A stretch of 23,430 bases of DNA, taken from positions 1-23,430 of the forward strand of contig JBGPBY010000037.1 in assembly GCA_041481485.1 (NCBI GenBank). Direction: 5' to 3'. The notes under the pieces are model-generated. The model did no database searches, was not told the DNA's origin, and saw only the letters and a program-made list of their open reading frames with translations. The translations under genes and the position numbers were made by a program. The number at the start of each line of letters is the position of its first letter. The stretch's first letter is position 1. The stretch comes from JBGPBY01 sp041481485 (GTDB lineage: Bacteria; Acidobacteriota; Terriglobia; 20CM-2-55-15). Shown here in pieces: positions 1 through 8,609 of the stretch.

Positions 1-33
1 CTCGAACTCGAATTGCTGCATAGAATTGGGTTT

Positions 34-675
34 ATGAAGATTTTGCCCGAACCGTGTCGTATCCACCGTCTCGGCAACTTGAGGACGACCGCTCGTGTGC
101 TGGGATTCGTCGTGGCGTTGTTGATGTGTTTAGGGCTGGTCGAATCAGGGGGCTACGCGCAGTGGGTGAACAACCCAGCATGGACGACGTTCGTTCCGGC
201 CACCGCGGTGTCCTTTGCCATTTCAGCGGACCGGAACAGTTATTCGGTTCAAGAACAAATAACCCTAAAATACCGGATCGTCAATATCAGCAACCGGCCA
301 CTCTATGTTCCGCGAGCGTCGTTGGAAGGATGCCCGACGGTAACAATGCATGTGGAAGCGTGGCTAGAGGACAGTACGGGGCGGCGCACTATTACAGGTT
401 GGGGCGGATCCTGTCCGGGCTCGTCCCATCCGACCGTGACCCAACGAATGAACAAGGAGGCTGTAGTTCTGAAACCTGGCGAACATTTTGACCTCACGAC
501 ATCGTTGCTGATACCGACGGGTGTCCCGCCAGGCGGTTATCGTGTCGAGGCAATACTGCACGGCTGGGACTACGACAGGTTTACCGAGGACGAGCGCATG
601 GAGCTGGCAAAATTTGGGAATCCATTCTTGCGCGGCGAGAACCCTGCGTCTATGCGCTTAACACTGACGCCATGA
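34..675 (+). CDS. Secreted protein with Ig-like fold, unknown function
   Basis: This 213-aa protein is not a family I can name with certainty. The ATG start gives a charged N-terminus and then a hydrophobic segment (about residues 24-42, VLGFVVALLMCLGLVE) with a plausible cleavage after GGYA (about residue 48), so it is probably exported. An upstream in-frame TTG at 13 is possible but has no better ribosome site. The mature part looks all-beta: SVQEQITLKYRIVNIS is the pattern of BsuPI-like or Ig-like domains that describe 'normal' strands and a preference for unmodified beta sandwiches, and GVPPGGYRVEAILHG near the C-terminus fits the same fold. Cysteines in EGCPT and GGSCPG could form a disulfide. 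It stands alone; the next gene runs towards it with only 26 bp between. Confidence 0.7.
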   Translation: MKILPEPCRIHRLGNLRTTARVLGFVVALLMCLGLVESGGYAQWVNNPAWTTFVPATAVSFAISADRNSYSVQEQITLKYRIVNISNRPLYVPRASLEGCPTVTMHVEAWLEDSTGRRTITGWGGSCPGSSHPTVTQRMNKEAVVLKPGEHFDLTTSLLIPTGVPPGGYRVEAILHGWDYDRFTEDERMELAKFGNPFLRGENPASMRLTLTP

Positions 676-701
676 GAGGTTGGCAGATTGCGGGCGGCGG
701 G

Positions 702-1133
702 CTAGTATCCGATTCCGGATTTCCTGAAAAGCGGGCCCACATTCTGACTTTGAGCAACTGCCATCAAACGGAACATCAATTCGCCCCACGTCGTATTGCA
801 TGATGTGAAATAGTCCGTCTCGGCCTGCCAGCCGGCGTGTGCAAATCGAAGACTCGAGCCCGCGGCGCTGGGAGCAACCTCAAATGTGATGGTGGTTCCT
901 TGCCACTCCTTTCCGGATTCGCATTTCCAGACGACTTTTTGCACCAATGCACCGGATTGGCGGCTGAGCCGATAAATGGTTCCGCGATTGAAGAACCCCA
1001 GACTGCATTCCGTACTTGTTTCGTCGAACACATCCTCGGCCCACCATTTGGACAATCCGCCCGGTGTAGCAATCAGAGGAAACATGGTTTCAGGTTTTGC
1101 CTGAATCTGGATCAGATGGTGGATGTCCGGCAT
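702..1133 (-). CDS. SRPBCC / AHSA1 family protein
   Basis: This full-length 143-aa protein belongs to the AHSA1-like branch of the START/Bet v 1 (SRPBCC) superfamily: a small cytoplasmic helix-grip fold with a hydrophobic cavity, ligand usually unknown. Visible signatures are the N-terminal AKPETMFPLIATPGGLSKWW (residues 12-31), where the GLSKWW motif marks AHSA1-type proteins, and the C-terminal block HAGWQAETDYF followed by TTWGELMFRL, typical of the last strand and long helix. There is no signal peptide. The ATG at 1133 is the natural start because the conserved domain begins at once, although no clear Shine-Dalgarno precedes it. It is convergent with the gene on its left and divergent from the one on its right, so it is likely monocistronic. 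The 150 bp to the next gene must contain both start regions; I could not pick a convincing promoter there. Confidence 0.88.
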   Translation of the reverse strand: MPDIHHLIQIQAKPETMFPLIATPGGLSKWWAEDVFDETSTECSLGFFNRGTIYRLSRQSGALVQKVVWKCESGKEWQGTTITFEVAPSAAGSSLRFAHAGWQAETDYFTSCNTTWGELMFRLMAVAQSQNVGPLFRKSGIGY

Positions 1134-1283
1134 CGTGAGGGGAAATTATCACGACAGATATTCGATTCCAATAGTTTCGCGGTCCTCAACGCAGACGGAC
1201 AGGCAGGATAGGCGGCATCTCTGAAGTATCCAGCCGAACGCCTTGCCCCGTCTTGTCTCGGTGTTAGTTGTTAGTCTAGGCAA

Positions 1284-2387
1284 ATGAAGAATACCCGCAG
1301 ATTATTTCCAGCAGTTGCCCTGGTTCTGCTGATGATTCTGACTGTTGCCGCACAAGCGCCGGCTCCGGCGAATGAAGGCAAGAGCTTGGCGGACATCGCA
1401 CGCGAGACCCGAGCCAAGGCTCGGGTCAACTTGCTTTCGGTGTCGGATGGCTCGCAAGTCGGAAATACGGAGTCCCAGTTCAGAAAAGAAATTCAGGCGC
1501 TACTGGCAAGGGACGCGTTTGCGGATCACGATGCGGCGGCCGACAGCGTTCGCGCGTCGAAAGACCGAGTCGAAGGCGGAGCGTGGAAACTTTTTGTCTT
1601 TTACGATACTGCGGCCAATCCCGTTGCAGGAGAGCACTCCACGAGCGCCGATTGGAACCAACAGATATCCAAACTGCAGAAATGGATGTCAGCGCGTCCG
1701 CAGTCGGTCACAGCCCGCATTGCTTTAGCCGAGACCTACATTAATCTGGCGTGGAAGGCGCGTGGCGGCGGCTTCGCAGACTCGGTCAGTGCTGCCGGCG
1801 GTCTGCAGTTCGAAAGACAGATTCAAATGGCTCAAAAAACCCTCATGGACGCCTCAGACCTTACCGCAAAATGCCCGCAGTGGTACTTCGACATGTTGGA
1901 AATCGCGCGAGACCAGGGATGGAGCAGGGAACAGACGAGAGCGTTGTTTGAGCGCGCGATCGCCTTTGAACCCGCCTACTACCACAACTATCGCGCGTAT
2001 GCGTCGAATCTCCTTCCCAAGTGGAACGGAGAGCCGGGCCAGGCGGAAGCATTTGCGGACGAGAGCAATCGTCGCATTGGAGGCCGTCAGGGTGCGTTTG
2101 TCTATTTCGAAATTGCGTCTGTCCTTTACTGCACGTGTTCCAGCGTTCCGGTGACGCCAAGTCTGTCATGGCCGACGATCCAGGAAGGTTTTGCTGAAGT
2201 GGAACAGCGGTATGGGGCGACAACGCTCAAGCTCAATCGTTTCGCGGTTCTGGCTTATCTCTATCGTGACCGCGATGTTGCCAGACTCACACTGGCCCGG
2301 GTGAACGACCAGTGGGATCCGGCCGTTTGGCGGAGCATCGATTCGTTCAACTCCGCGAGGGCATGGGCGGGCCTGCCAAGTCTCTAG
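1284..2387 (+). CDS. Secreted helical-repeat protein, DUF4034-like
   Basis: This is a 367-aa exported protein. Residues 1-24 form a classic signal peptide (KNTRR, hydrophobic core, cleavage near VAAQ-A). Just after it comes SLADIARETRAKAR (34-47), a sequence style often seen after the signal peptide in Acidobacteriota proteins. The body is alpha-helical and TPR-like, with landmarks WKLFVFYD, MSARPQSVTARIALAETYIN, CPQWYFDML, LLPKWNGEPGQ and a final block ending in WDPAVWRS. This order resembles the DUF4034 family, where a residue-rich helical solenoid is built around conserved tryptophans; the molecular role is unknown. The family assignment is from memory of motif order and is moderate in confidence. 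The ATG start is supported by the signal peptide; the upstream AGGC is a weak ribosome site. Confidence 0.8.
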   Translation: MKNTRRLFPAVALVLLMILTVAAQAPAPANEGKSLADIARETRAKARVNLLSVSDGSQVGNTESQFRKEIQALLARDAFADHDAAADSVRASKDRVEGGAWKLFVFYDTAANPVAGEHSTSADWNQQISKLQKWMSARPQSVTARIALAETYINLAWKARGGGFADSVSAAGGLQFERQIQMAQKTLMDASDLTAKCPQWYFDMLEIARDQGWSREQTRALFERAIAFEPAYYHNYRAYASNLLPKWNGEPGQAEAFADESNRRIGGRQGAFVYFEIASVLYCTCSSVPVTPSLSWPTIQEGFAEVEQRYGATTLKLNRFAVLAYLYRDRDVARLTLARVNDQWDPAVWRSIDSFNSARAWAGLPSL

Positions 2388-2447
2388 CATACAGTGCATC
2401 GTGTTACCATCTCCGGCAACAACCGACCATTCCCCGGAGGTCCCTTT

Positions 2448-2849
2448 ATGAAACCGTTGCTGCGGTTTGGATCTGTCCTGGCCGTCCTTCTCTCTGCGAT
2501 TTCAGCAATCCGGGCGGCCGACACACTGCCCTCTCAGATCAGCGATAAAGACTTCTGGGCGATGGTCACGACCATGTCCGAGACAGGCGGAAGCTTTCCC
2601 TTTGTTTCGAATGTGGAGGTCTACATCCAGAATGGAACCGCATGGACCGACTTCTACGCCAATCTCGCGATGCTTCCGCTGGACTCCTCAAGCACGTTCA
2701 TCCGTTTTGTGGACTTGAACAACACGCGATATCTGAATCCGCCGGGCTTGGCCTGGGTTTCGAAAATCAGTCCGATGCTTGAACTCGTGAACAAGTTCAA
2801 GGCGGACAGCCTTCCCAGCTATCATGAGGTTCTCGGAGCACTGAAGTGA
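2448..2849 (+). CDS. Short LIC_10091-like paralog lacking the central domain
   Basis: This 133-aa secreted protein is set by a good ribosome site (CCGGAGG at 2434-2440) 7 bp before the ATG at 2448. The in-frame TTG at 2394 would put residues before the signal peptide and is not used. After a signal peptide (cleavage near AIRA-AD, residue 23), residues 24-51 match the start of the mature neighbour encoded at 2915 (ADTLP.Q.SD..FW.MV...SE.GG.FP). At the shared word FVSN (52-55) the similarity stops. The rest (VEVYIQNGTAWTDFYANL, LPLDSSSTFIR) looks like the C-terminal part of the same family, as far as I recall it. The protein therefore appears to be a head-to-tail fusion with about 200 central residues deleted. 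It may be a non-functional remnant, but it keeps an open frame, signal peptide and ribosome site. Confidence 0.65.
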   Translation: MKPLLRFGSVLAVLLSAISAIRAADTLPSQISDKDFWAMVTTMSETGGSFPFVSNVEVYIQNGTAWTDFYANLAMLPLDSSSTFIRFVDLNNTRYLNPPGLAWVSKISPMLELVNKFKADSLPSYHEVLGALK

Positions 2850-2914
2850 CTTGCTGCTTTTCGAATAAGATCTTGTTTTCTGAGCACTTTCAGAGTTGAA
2901 TTCAGGGGGTCGCC

Positions 2915-3853
2915 ATGCGGAAGCTCCTGCTTGTCGTCATTATTTCGGGAATATTCTGGTTTGCGCTGTCGCAGTCTAAAGCGGCTGATACGCTGCCGGC
3001 TCAGTATTCTGACGGCGAATTCTGGCGCATGGTGAATGAGTTCTCAGAACCGGGGGGCGCGTTCCCCTACGAAAATTTTGTTTCGAATGAAATTTCCTAT
3101 CAGGACATCCTTCCGGAACTGAAGCGCGTCACCAGGCCCGGCGGCGCGTACCTCGGAGTTGCGGCAGAGCAGAATTTCACGTACATCGACGTGATTCAAC
3201 CGAAGGTCGCATTCATTCTCGATATCCGGCGCCAGAATATGATCGAGCTGCTGATGTACAAAGCGCTCTTCGAAATATGTCCGGATCGCGCAGACTTTGT
3301 TTCAAAGTTGTTCTCACGGAGGCGTCCCGCCGGACTGACCGCGGCGATGGATGCGGAAGCTCTGTTCAAAGCGTATGACGCCCAGCGAAATGACGCGCAG
3401 CTCTATGCCGAAACACTTGCTGCCATCAAGGACCGTCTCATCAAATTTCACGAGTTCACGTTCGTTGGCGACGACGTGCAGAAAATTGAGTACGTCTTCA
3501 ACGCGTTTTTCCGTGGCGGTCCCCGGATGGACTATGCCACCGCCAGTTCGAGCCCGAACCAGCAGGTACCGAGTTACTACAACTTAATGGTGATGAACGA
3601 CGGGCGTGGAAAGAATTGGGCGTATCTGAATGCCGAAGACAGTTACAAACACATCCGAGAGATGCAGCAGAAGAATCTGATTGTACCTCTCGTTGCGGAT
3701 TTCGGAGGGCCGAAGACAATCAAAGCCATATCGAAATACCTGAAGGACCACGGAGCCACGCTACGGATAGGCAGTATTAACGAAGGCGCGAGAGACGAAA
3801 TGAAAGGTCGCGTATCTTTTGTTATGTGGGGAATCGGGTGGAAGCGTGTCTGA
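2915..3853 (+). CDS. LIC_10091-like putative methyltransferase-fold protein, exported
   Basis: This 312-aa protein has a signal peptide (residues 1-23, cleavage near SKA-AD) and then the features of the LIC_10091-like family: FWRMVNEFSEPGGAFP, ENFVSNE (53-59), GAYLGVAAEQNFTYI (77-91), PKVAFILDIRRQN (96-108) and, late, NLIVPLVADFGGPKTIKAI. The GxYxGV...NF and DIRR elements are reminiscent of an S-adenosylmethionine-type Rossmann fold, and family members are described as probable methyltransferases; activity here is unproven. Start choice: AGGGGGT at 2904-2910 lies 4 bp before the ATG. Oddity: after YLKDHGATL the expected C-terminal block (SNVE.Y......FY.N...LPLD.SS.FIR) is absent and is replaced by a tail with no family resemblance ending GIGWKRV. 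That missing block is what the shorter neighbour at 2448 retains. Confidence 0.72.
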   Translation: MRKLLLVVIISGIFWFALSQSKAADTLPAQYSDGEFWRMVNEFSEPGGAFPYENFVSNEISYQDILPELKRVTRPGGAYLGVAAEQNFTYIDVIQPKVAFILDIRRQNMIELLMYKALFEICPDRADFVSKLFSRRRPAGLTAAMDAEALFKAYDAQRNDAQLYAETLAAIKDRLIKFHEFTFVGDDVQKIEYVFNAFFRGGPRMDYATASSSPNQQVPSYYNLMVMNDGRGKNWAYLNAEDSYKHIREMQQKNLIVPLVADFGGPKTIKAISKYLKDHGATLRIGSINEGARDEMKGRVSFVMWGIGWKRV

Positions 3854-4011
3854 GGACTCGTTGTGAGGACTCGTTTATTCGTTTAAGGCACGGAGCGGAT
3901 AAGAATGGTACGACTTCCAGACAATCCGGCGCTCAGGTAGCAGCATCACCGCACCGGCCGCGGTGTCTGTCCCCAATAGCCCTAAGAGAATTCCGGACGG
4001 CGAACTGACCC

Positions 4012-7000
4012 TTACTTTGTCGCGATGAGATTAAAGAATGCGCCGTTGTGGTTGTATTTCAAGTCTGTCAGGTCGTCGGAGAAGTCCGTGAAGTTGTAAC
4101 CAACTCCGACCTTCAGATTTTTGCCGATATAACGATAAACCGCGCCGAGTGCGCCACGGCGGCGTTGATCGACATTTCGCAGATCAAGCATTCGCGCTTC
4201 GGCCAGACTCTCCCAGCCTTTGCGGAACCGATAGTCGACGCGCAAAACGGACAGCTGCGCGGCGTTGTCGAAGAACTCAGGCTGCTCGCGGTTCAGGCTC
4301 GCCTGTCCCAGCCGGTAGGCGTACTTGCCGCCGATCGACCATTTCGCCGTGAGGTCGTAGGAAAGATCGAGTGCCGCAATGTGGCTTTTCTGAATGAACT
4401 CGACCGCAGTGTTTTGCAGCGTCACCTGATCCGTAGTCGGGACGTTATAAAAATACGTGTACTTGAGCAGCGCATTCAGCCGGTCGTTCCGCACCGGACG
4501 GTATGCGTAACCAATCACGCCTTCCGTGTAACCACCGTTATAGAACTCGCCAAGGGAGCTATCGCTCACCATATAGTTCAGCTTGCCGATGACGCGCCAG
4601 TCCGGCGTCAGGCTGACCTTGAAGTTGTTCCGGATTAGCCATGCAGTCCTTCTGTTAAACGCCGTGTCCGGTTGTTCTGCGCGATCCCGGCGATACTCGA
4701 CCGCACTCGAAAACTGCATCGCATCTATGCCGTAACCCACCCGGATTCCGGTCGCCCTGCGCTCGGTTTCGGCGCCGCTCAGCGCATTGCGCAACGAACC
4801 AAACTCCGCACTGGAACCGAAATTCCAGCGCTCTCTGGACACCAGATTGATTCCGGCGGCGTGCGTGAGTCCGGTCTGCGAGTCCTGATCCTGGTAACGT
4901 TCCTCGACGTAAACACTGGAACTATCGGAGAGCCTCGTCTTCGCGCCCGACACCAGATTTCCCACGCGGACTTGACTGCCGTTGTCTGTCCGCTCGTTTT
5001 CCAGCGAATAGTTCAGATAAAGACTGGATCGCTCCGAATACAGATAGCTGGTGCCCACTTTGCCGCCGAATCCAGAGTCTCCGTGAGAACCCTCCGCGTC
5101 TATTTTGAAGCGTTGCGTCAGACGATAGGATCCGCCCGCGCCGACGCGGCTGTTGTCTGGACGGCCGCCCGTTGACGCAACCGTATCCTGAAAGAAACCA
5201 TAAGTGCGCCATGAGGCGCCAGGATCGAACGTCAACTGTGCGACAGCGTCCGTGCGCTCACCCTGCTCCTGAGTCAGCGGAACAATCGGCGAGCGGTCCT
5301 TGCGCAGATCGTTGCGCACGCCGGCGCTGATGCTCCACTGCTCTCGCAGTTTATAACCGACGTTCACTTCGGCCGCCCGGGTCTCGAGCCCCTGGTCTTC
5401 GATTCTCTGATCGCCCTTGGCGGTCACACTGAGCTGACTCGTCACAGGCATCTTTAGAGTGCCACCATAGAACTGCGTATCCTTGATCGTTGCCTGTCCC
5501 GGCGCAGAATAGCCGGCATCGAGGTGCTGTACATACGTCGTCAGGCGGCCGCTGCGGCCATTGAACAAATCGTGGAGGCCAACGCTGACATCGGCGCGAT
5601 ATGCCGTCGCCTGTGCGTTGACGAACGACAAATCGTCCTGGCTGCTGAAACCGAATCCGCCGTCTTCGGAACGGAGCTGGCTCGAGAGGAGACCCTCGCT
5701 ACGGCCCATCTGCATCTTGAACCACGAATCCTGGTTCGCCCGCACTGTCAGGTCTGCAGCACCGAGTCTGCTTTCAGCGTCGCCTTCGTTGGAGTTCGCG
5801 GTCATGCCGAGCCGCAGGTGATCGTTGAACCAGTAATTGCCCTGTCCGCCGGTGGCGACTTCGTTCAGTTGGTCGAAACCTGGGGTGTACTCGTATCGAA
5901 CCACCAGATAGGCTTCGTTGCCGCTCAATCCGGTACTTCGCACCAACAGGTTATCGTTGGCGGTTGAAGTCAAAGGCTGCGAAAGCATCAGCCGTCCCTG
6001 CAGGTAGTCGAAGTCGTAGTCCGTTGTGTCTTTCAAATTCACCACGCCTGTCACAATGCCCGAGGCCTTGTCGCGGATTTCGATGCGCACGCGTTCGGAT
6101 CCCGTCAGGATGTCCTGATGATGCAAAAAGTAAAGCGACCCGCCAGTTCCTCGGAACTCCTCATAACTCGGCATGGTTCCGGGCGCACCGGCAAACCCGT
6201 CGAGGCCGATTCGTCTCTCGCCGAAAGTGGTGGTAGCCTGGGATCCGAAGTGTACGTTGGCTCCGTACAGGCCGCGATCGACGTGGGCCAGCTCGTTGCC
6301 CATATAGCCGACCTTGAAGTTACCCCACATCCCGTAATTCTCCCCGCGGCTCGCTTTGAGGTAGAACTTGCCCAGGGTCGGCGCCATTTCTTTTACGACA
6401 CCGTCGTCTCCGAATGTCGGGTAGTAGTAATCGGGATCGATGCGGCGGAGCAACGAATCTGGCGACTTGCTGAGAAAGTTACTGAAAAGATCCTTCATCG
6501 GACCCTCTCGCGTATCCGTGCTCGCCGTCAATCGCCAGTGCTCGGTGACCTTGCCATTCACGTAAAACGCCAGCCTGCCATCCAGTGACGAATTGTACGG
6601 CTGCGGAGAGTTCGCACCCTGCATCAAATCGACGGGTCCGCTCGCCCGGTTTTTTGAGAGCGTCAGGTCGGCGACGCCGACATAAAAAAGGTCCTTGCGC
6701 TTGAACTCCAGGTCGCGAAGATACAGCGAGCCGTTGCCCTGAGGGTCGAGCACTGCGACTTCGACCGTATGCGTACCATTCGGAAGAATCTCCTCCGCGG
6801 CGAATTTGCCCTGCGGATCGATGGGAACCCAATGGCCCGCTACCCAAACCATGTAGTCCGGCGGTATGCCGTTGCCCTGTACCTTCACGGTGCCGCTGCC
6901 GAGCGGAATTCCGCGTCGAGCCAAACTACTTTCTCCGTAAGCAGCCAGCAATTCGCGCGACGGCGGGCCATCGGACTTCACGGCGGTTCCAGGTTCGTGG

Positions 7001-8604
7001 TTCAGCCACAGCGGTTGCACACTCGTTTCATCAAAATTTCCTTTGGAGTCGTAAGCGCGCAGCAAGTACTTGAGTTCACGTGACGGGCCTGCCAGGATTT
7101 CTGCCGGCGGCTGCCACTGCGCGAGACCCGCGCTGTCCACCGCGACAACTGCCAGCGGCACTGTTTCCAATGATTGCTCCTCGTCGAAGATCCGGATCTC
7201 TGTACGCTGGATGAAGCTGGCATAGTTGGTGTACGCCCGGAATCGCACAACCGATGCGGCAGGACTGCCATCCAGTTGCTTTATGGCGATAGCGACTGGA
7301 TTTGCTGCCACGCCGAGCCGCGGCCGCGACTCGAGATTGTCGAAGCGGAACTGGATGTTGGCGTTGTCGAGCGCGACGTCGGTGCAGCGTTGAACATCGG
7401 AAGAGCTGCGATTCGGGTCGTCGATCGGTTTACCGTCTACGGTGATGTGCATCACGTTCAGCTCGTAGGGACTTTTCGGGCGGAGTTCCTGCGTGAGCCG
7501 CGTGATGTCGATGCCTTCGTAATCGTCCAGAGCCAGCGGTTCGTCATACACGACCTGTACGCGCACGAATGACTTTGCGCCCTGCGTGAAGCCGGTGTTC
7601 ACGACGTCATCGGATTGGACATAGCCACGCCCCTCGTGCTCGGACCGGGCACCCGACAACAGCGGATCCTTCATAAGAGTATCCATTGCGCGTCGTGCTC
7701 GCGCCGCGGAAAGGCCGATGTCGTCACCGTATACGGAAGCGGTGCGGCGATCGAGGCCTTCACTCCTGGTGTAACCGACAAATCGGATTCTCGCGTTGGT
7801 TCGATCCGCGATGTCCGCCAATGCGCGGCGCAGGTTCGCCGCATAACCGGACGGAATAACCGGTTGGCCGTTCTCCAGTTCGAGCGCCGCGATGGTGCCC
7901 CACGACGGTTCGTAAACCCGGGTCACCACTTCCTTGCCATCGTCAGGACAGATTTGCGGCTCTTCCGGCAACTCCTCGAGAGGATCGTCGTACCAGAACT
8001 CCACTTCGATGCGACGATTCAACGTTCGTCCTTGCACGGTGTCGTTAGATCCAAGCGGACGCGATGCGCCGCGGCCATCGCTCTCAATCGCCGACGCCGG
8101 CAATTCCAATTTTTCCTGCATGGCCAGTGCGACGCGGTTCGCCCTTGCCTTCGATAACGACAGTGGGTTTCCATAATTCTGTTCGTCGCTTCCAGTCAGT
8201 GGCGCATCGTCGGTGTAGCCAATGAATCGGACTGTCACGCCTCGCTTGTCTCTCAGGTTGTCAAGCGCCTGTCGAACCTGTCTGGTGAAGTCTTCGGGAA
8301 TCGGGCTACTTTCGTCTTGGTAGCGCAGAGGCGCAACAAGATTCTTTACTCGCGTCCGAGGCGTCTGGCCTTCCTTGAATCGCATCTTGCAGACGGTTTC
8401 TACCCGGCAGACCTTGATGCGCCTGGTGTCGTCGGTTTGATCGGAGCTGTGCGACCATTCATGGAATGTCTGATCGGCGGACAGGTGCCGTTCAACCGGC
8501 TCACCGGGCTTTGCGGTGTTGTTCTGGCCGGCGCCCACTGACGCGGTCACCATCACTAATCCGGCTAAGAAAAATAAGTGTGTTCCACGGAGCTTCCTGG
8601 TCAT
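4012..8604 (-). CDS. Tandem OmpA-like domains plus large outer-membrane beta-barrel
   Basis: This is a 1530-aa exported protein. Signal peptide: THLFFLAGLVMVTASVGAG. Residues about 88-206 form an OmpA-type peptidoglycan-binding domain with the two diaminopimelate ligands in place (Asp in IGYTDD, about 132; Arg in LSLSKAR, about 154) and the closing GRTLNRRIEVEF. Residues about 225-365 form a second copy (VGYTRSEG, LSAARARRAM) that has lost the Asp. A beta-rich linker follows (GIPPDYMVWVAGHWVPIDPQ), then from about residue 640 to the end many alternating amphipathic strands with RRIDPDYYYPTFGDD, YGMWGNFKVGY, HVDRGLYGANVHFG and a terminal aromatic strand (GAFFNLIATK), as expected of a BAM-inserted barrel; I see no TonB plug. 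Start: ATG at 8604 has AGGTG at 8611-8615. A GTG at 8613 would add three residues. It is coupled to the upstream giant gene and is the last gene before a convergent junction. Confidence 0.85.
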   Translation of the reverse strand: MTRKLRGTHLFFLAGLVMVTASVGAGQNNTAKPGEPVERHLSADQTFHEWSHSSDQTDDTRRIKVCRVETVCKMRFKEGQTPRTRVKNLVAPLRYQDESSPIPEDFTRQVRQALDNLRDKRGVTVRFIGYTDDAPLTGSDEQNYGNPLSLSKARANRVALAMQEKLELPASAIESDGRGASRPLGSNDTVQGRTLNRRIEVEFWYDDPLEELPEEPQICPDDGKEVVTRVYEPSWGTIAALELENGQPVIPSGYAANLRRALADIADRTNARIRFVGYTRSEGLDRRTASVYGDDIGLSAARARRAMDTLMKDPLLSGARSEHEGRGYVQSDDVVNTGFTQGAKSFVRVQVVYDEPLALDDYEGIDITRLTQELRPKSPYELNVMHITVDGKPIDDPNRSSSDVQRCTDVALDNANIQFRFDNLESRPRLGVAANPVAIAIKQLDGSPAASVVRFRAYTNYASFIQRTEIRIFDEEQSLETVPLAVVAVDSAGLAQWQPPAEILAGPSRELKYLLRAYDSKGNFDETSVQPLWLNHEPGTAVKSDGPPSRELLAAYGESSLARRGIPLGSGTVKVQGNGIPPDYMVWVAGHWVPIDPQGKFAAEEILPNGTHTVEVAVLDPQGNGSLYLRDLEFKRKDLFYVGVADLTLSKNRASGPVDLMQGANSPQPYNSSLDGRLAFYVNGKVTEHWRLTASTDTREGPMKDLFSNFLSKSPDSLLRRIDPDYYYPTFGDDGVVKEMAPTLGKFYLKASRGENYGMWGNFKVGYMGNELAHVDRGLYGANVHFGSQATTTFGERRIGLDGFAGAPGTMPSYEEFRGTGGSLYFLHHQDILTGSERVRIEIRDKASGIVTGVVNLKDTTDYDFDYLQGRLMLSQPLTSTANDNLLVRSTGLSGNEAYLVVRYEYTPGFDQLNEVATGGQGNYWFNDHLRLGMTANSNEGDAESRLGAADLTVRANQDSWFKMQMGRSEGLLSSQLRSEDGGFGFSSQDDLSFVNAQATAYRADVSVGLHDLFNGRSGRLTTYVQHLDAGYSAPGQATIKDTQFYGGTLKMPVTSQLSVTAKGDQRIEDQGLETRAAEVNVGYKLREQWSISAGVRNDLRKDRSPIVPLTQEQGERTDAVAQLTFDPGASWRTYGFFQDTVASTGGRPDNSRVGAGGSYRLTQRFKIDAEGSHGDSGFGGKVGTSYLYSERSSLYLNYSLENERTDNGSQVRVGNLVSGAKTRLSDSSSVYVEERYQDQDSQTGLTHAAGINLVSRERWNFGSSAEFGSLRNALSGAETERRATGIRVGYGIDAMQFSSAVEYRRDRAEQPDTAFNRRTAWLIRNNFKVSLTPDWRVIGKLNYMVSDSSLGEFYNGGYTEGVIGYAYRPVRNDRLNALLKYTYFYNVPTTDQVTLQNTAVEFIQKSHIAALDLSYDLTAKWSIGGKYAYRLGQASLNREQPEFFDNAAQLSVLRVDYRFRKGWESLAEARMLDLRNVDQRRRGALGAVYRYIGKNLKVGVGYNFTDFSDDLTDLKYNHNGAFFNLIATK

Positions 8605-8609
8605 GCCTT

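Noticed and set aside
54..497. Overlapping alternative frames in the first gene (plus and minus strand).
   Set aside because: None has a signal peptide, domain or ribosome site, whereas the frame starting at 34 has an export signal and a beta-domain pattern.
3852..3880. Short direct repeat TGAGGACTCGT twice after the stop at 3853.
   Set aside because: Only two 11-nt copies; could be chance, and no function is suggested.
3947..3965. Hairpin CACCGC-7 nt-GCGGTG between the convergent genes, considered as a terminator.
   Set aside because: The stem is only 6 bp and no T-run follows on either strand, so I do not call it a terminator.
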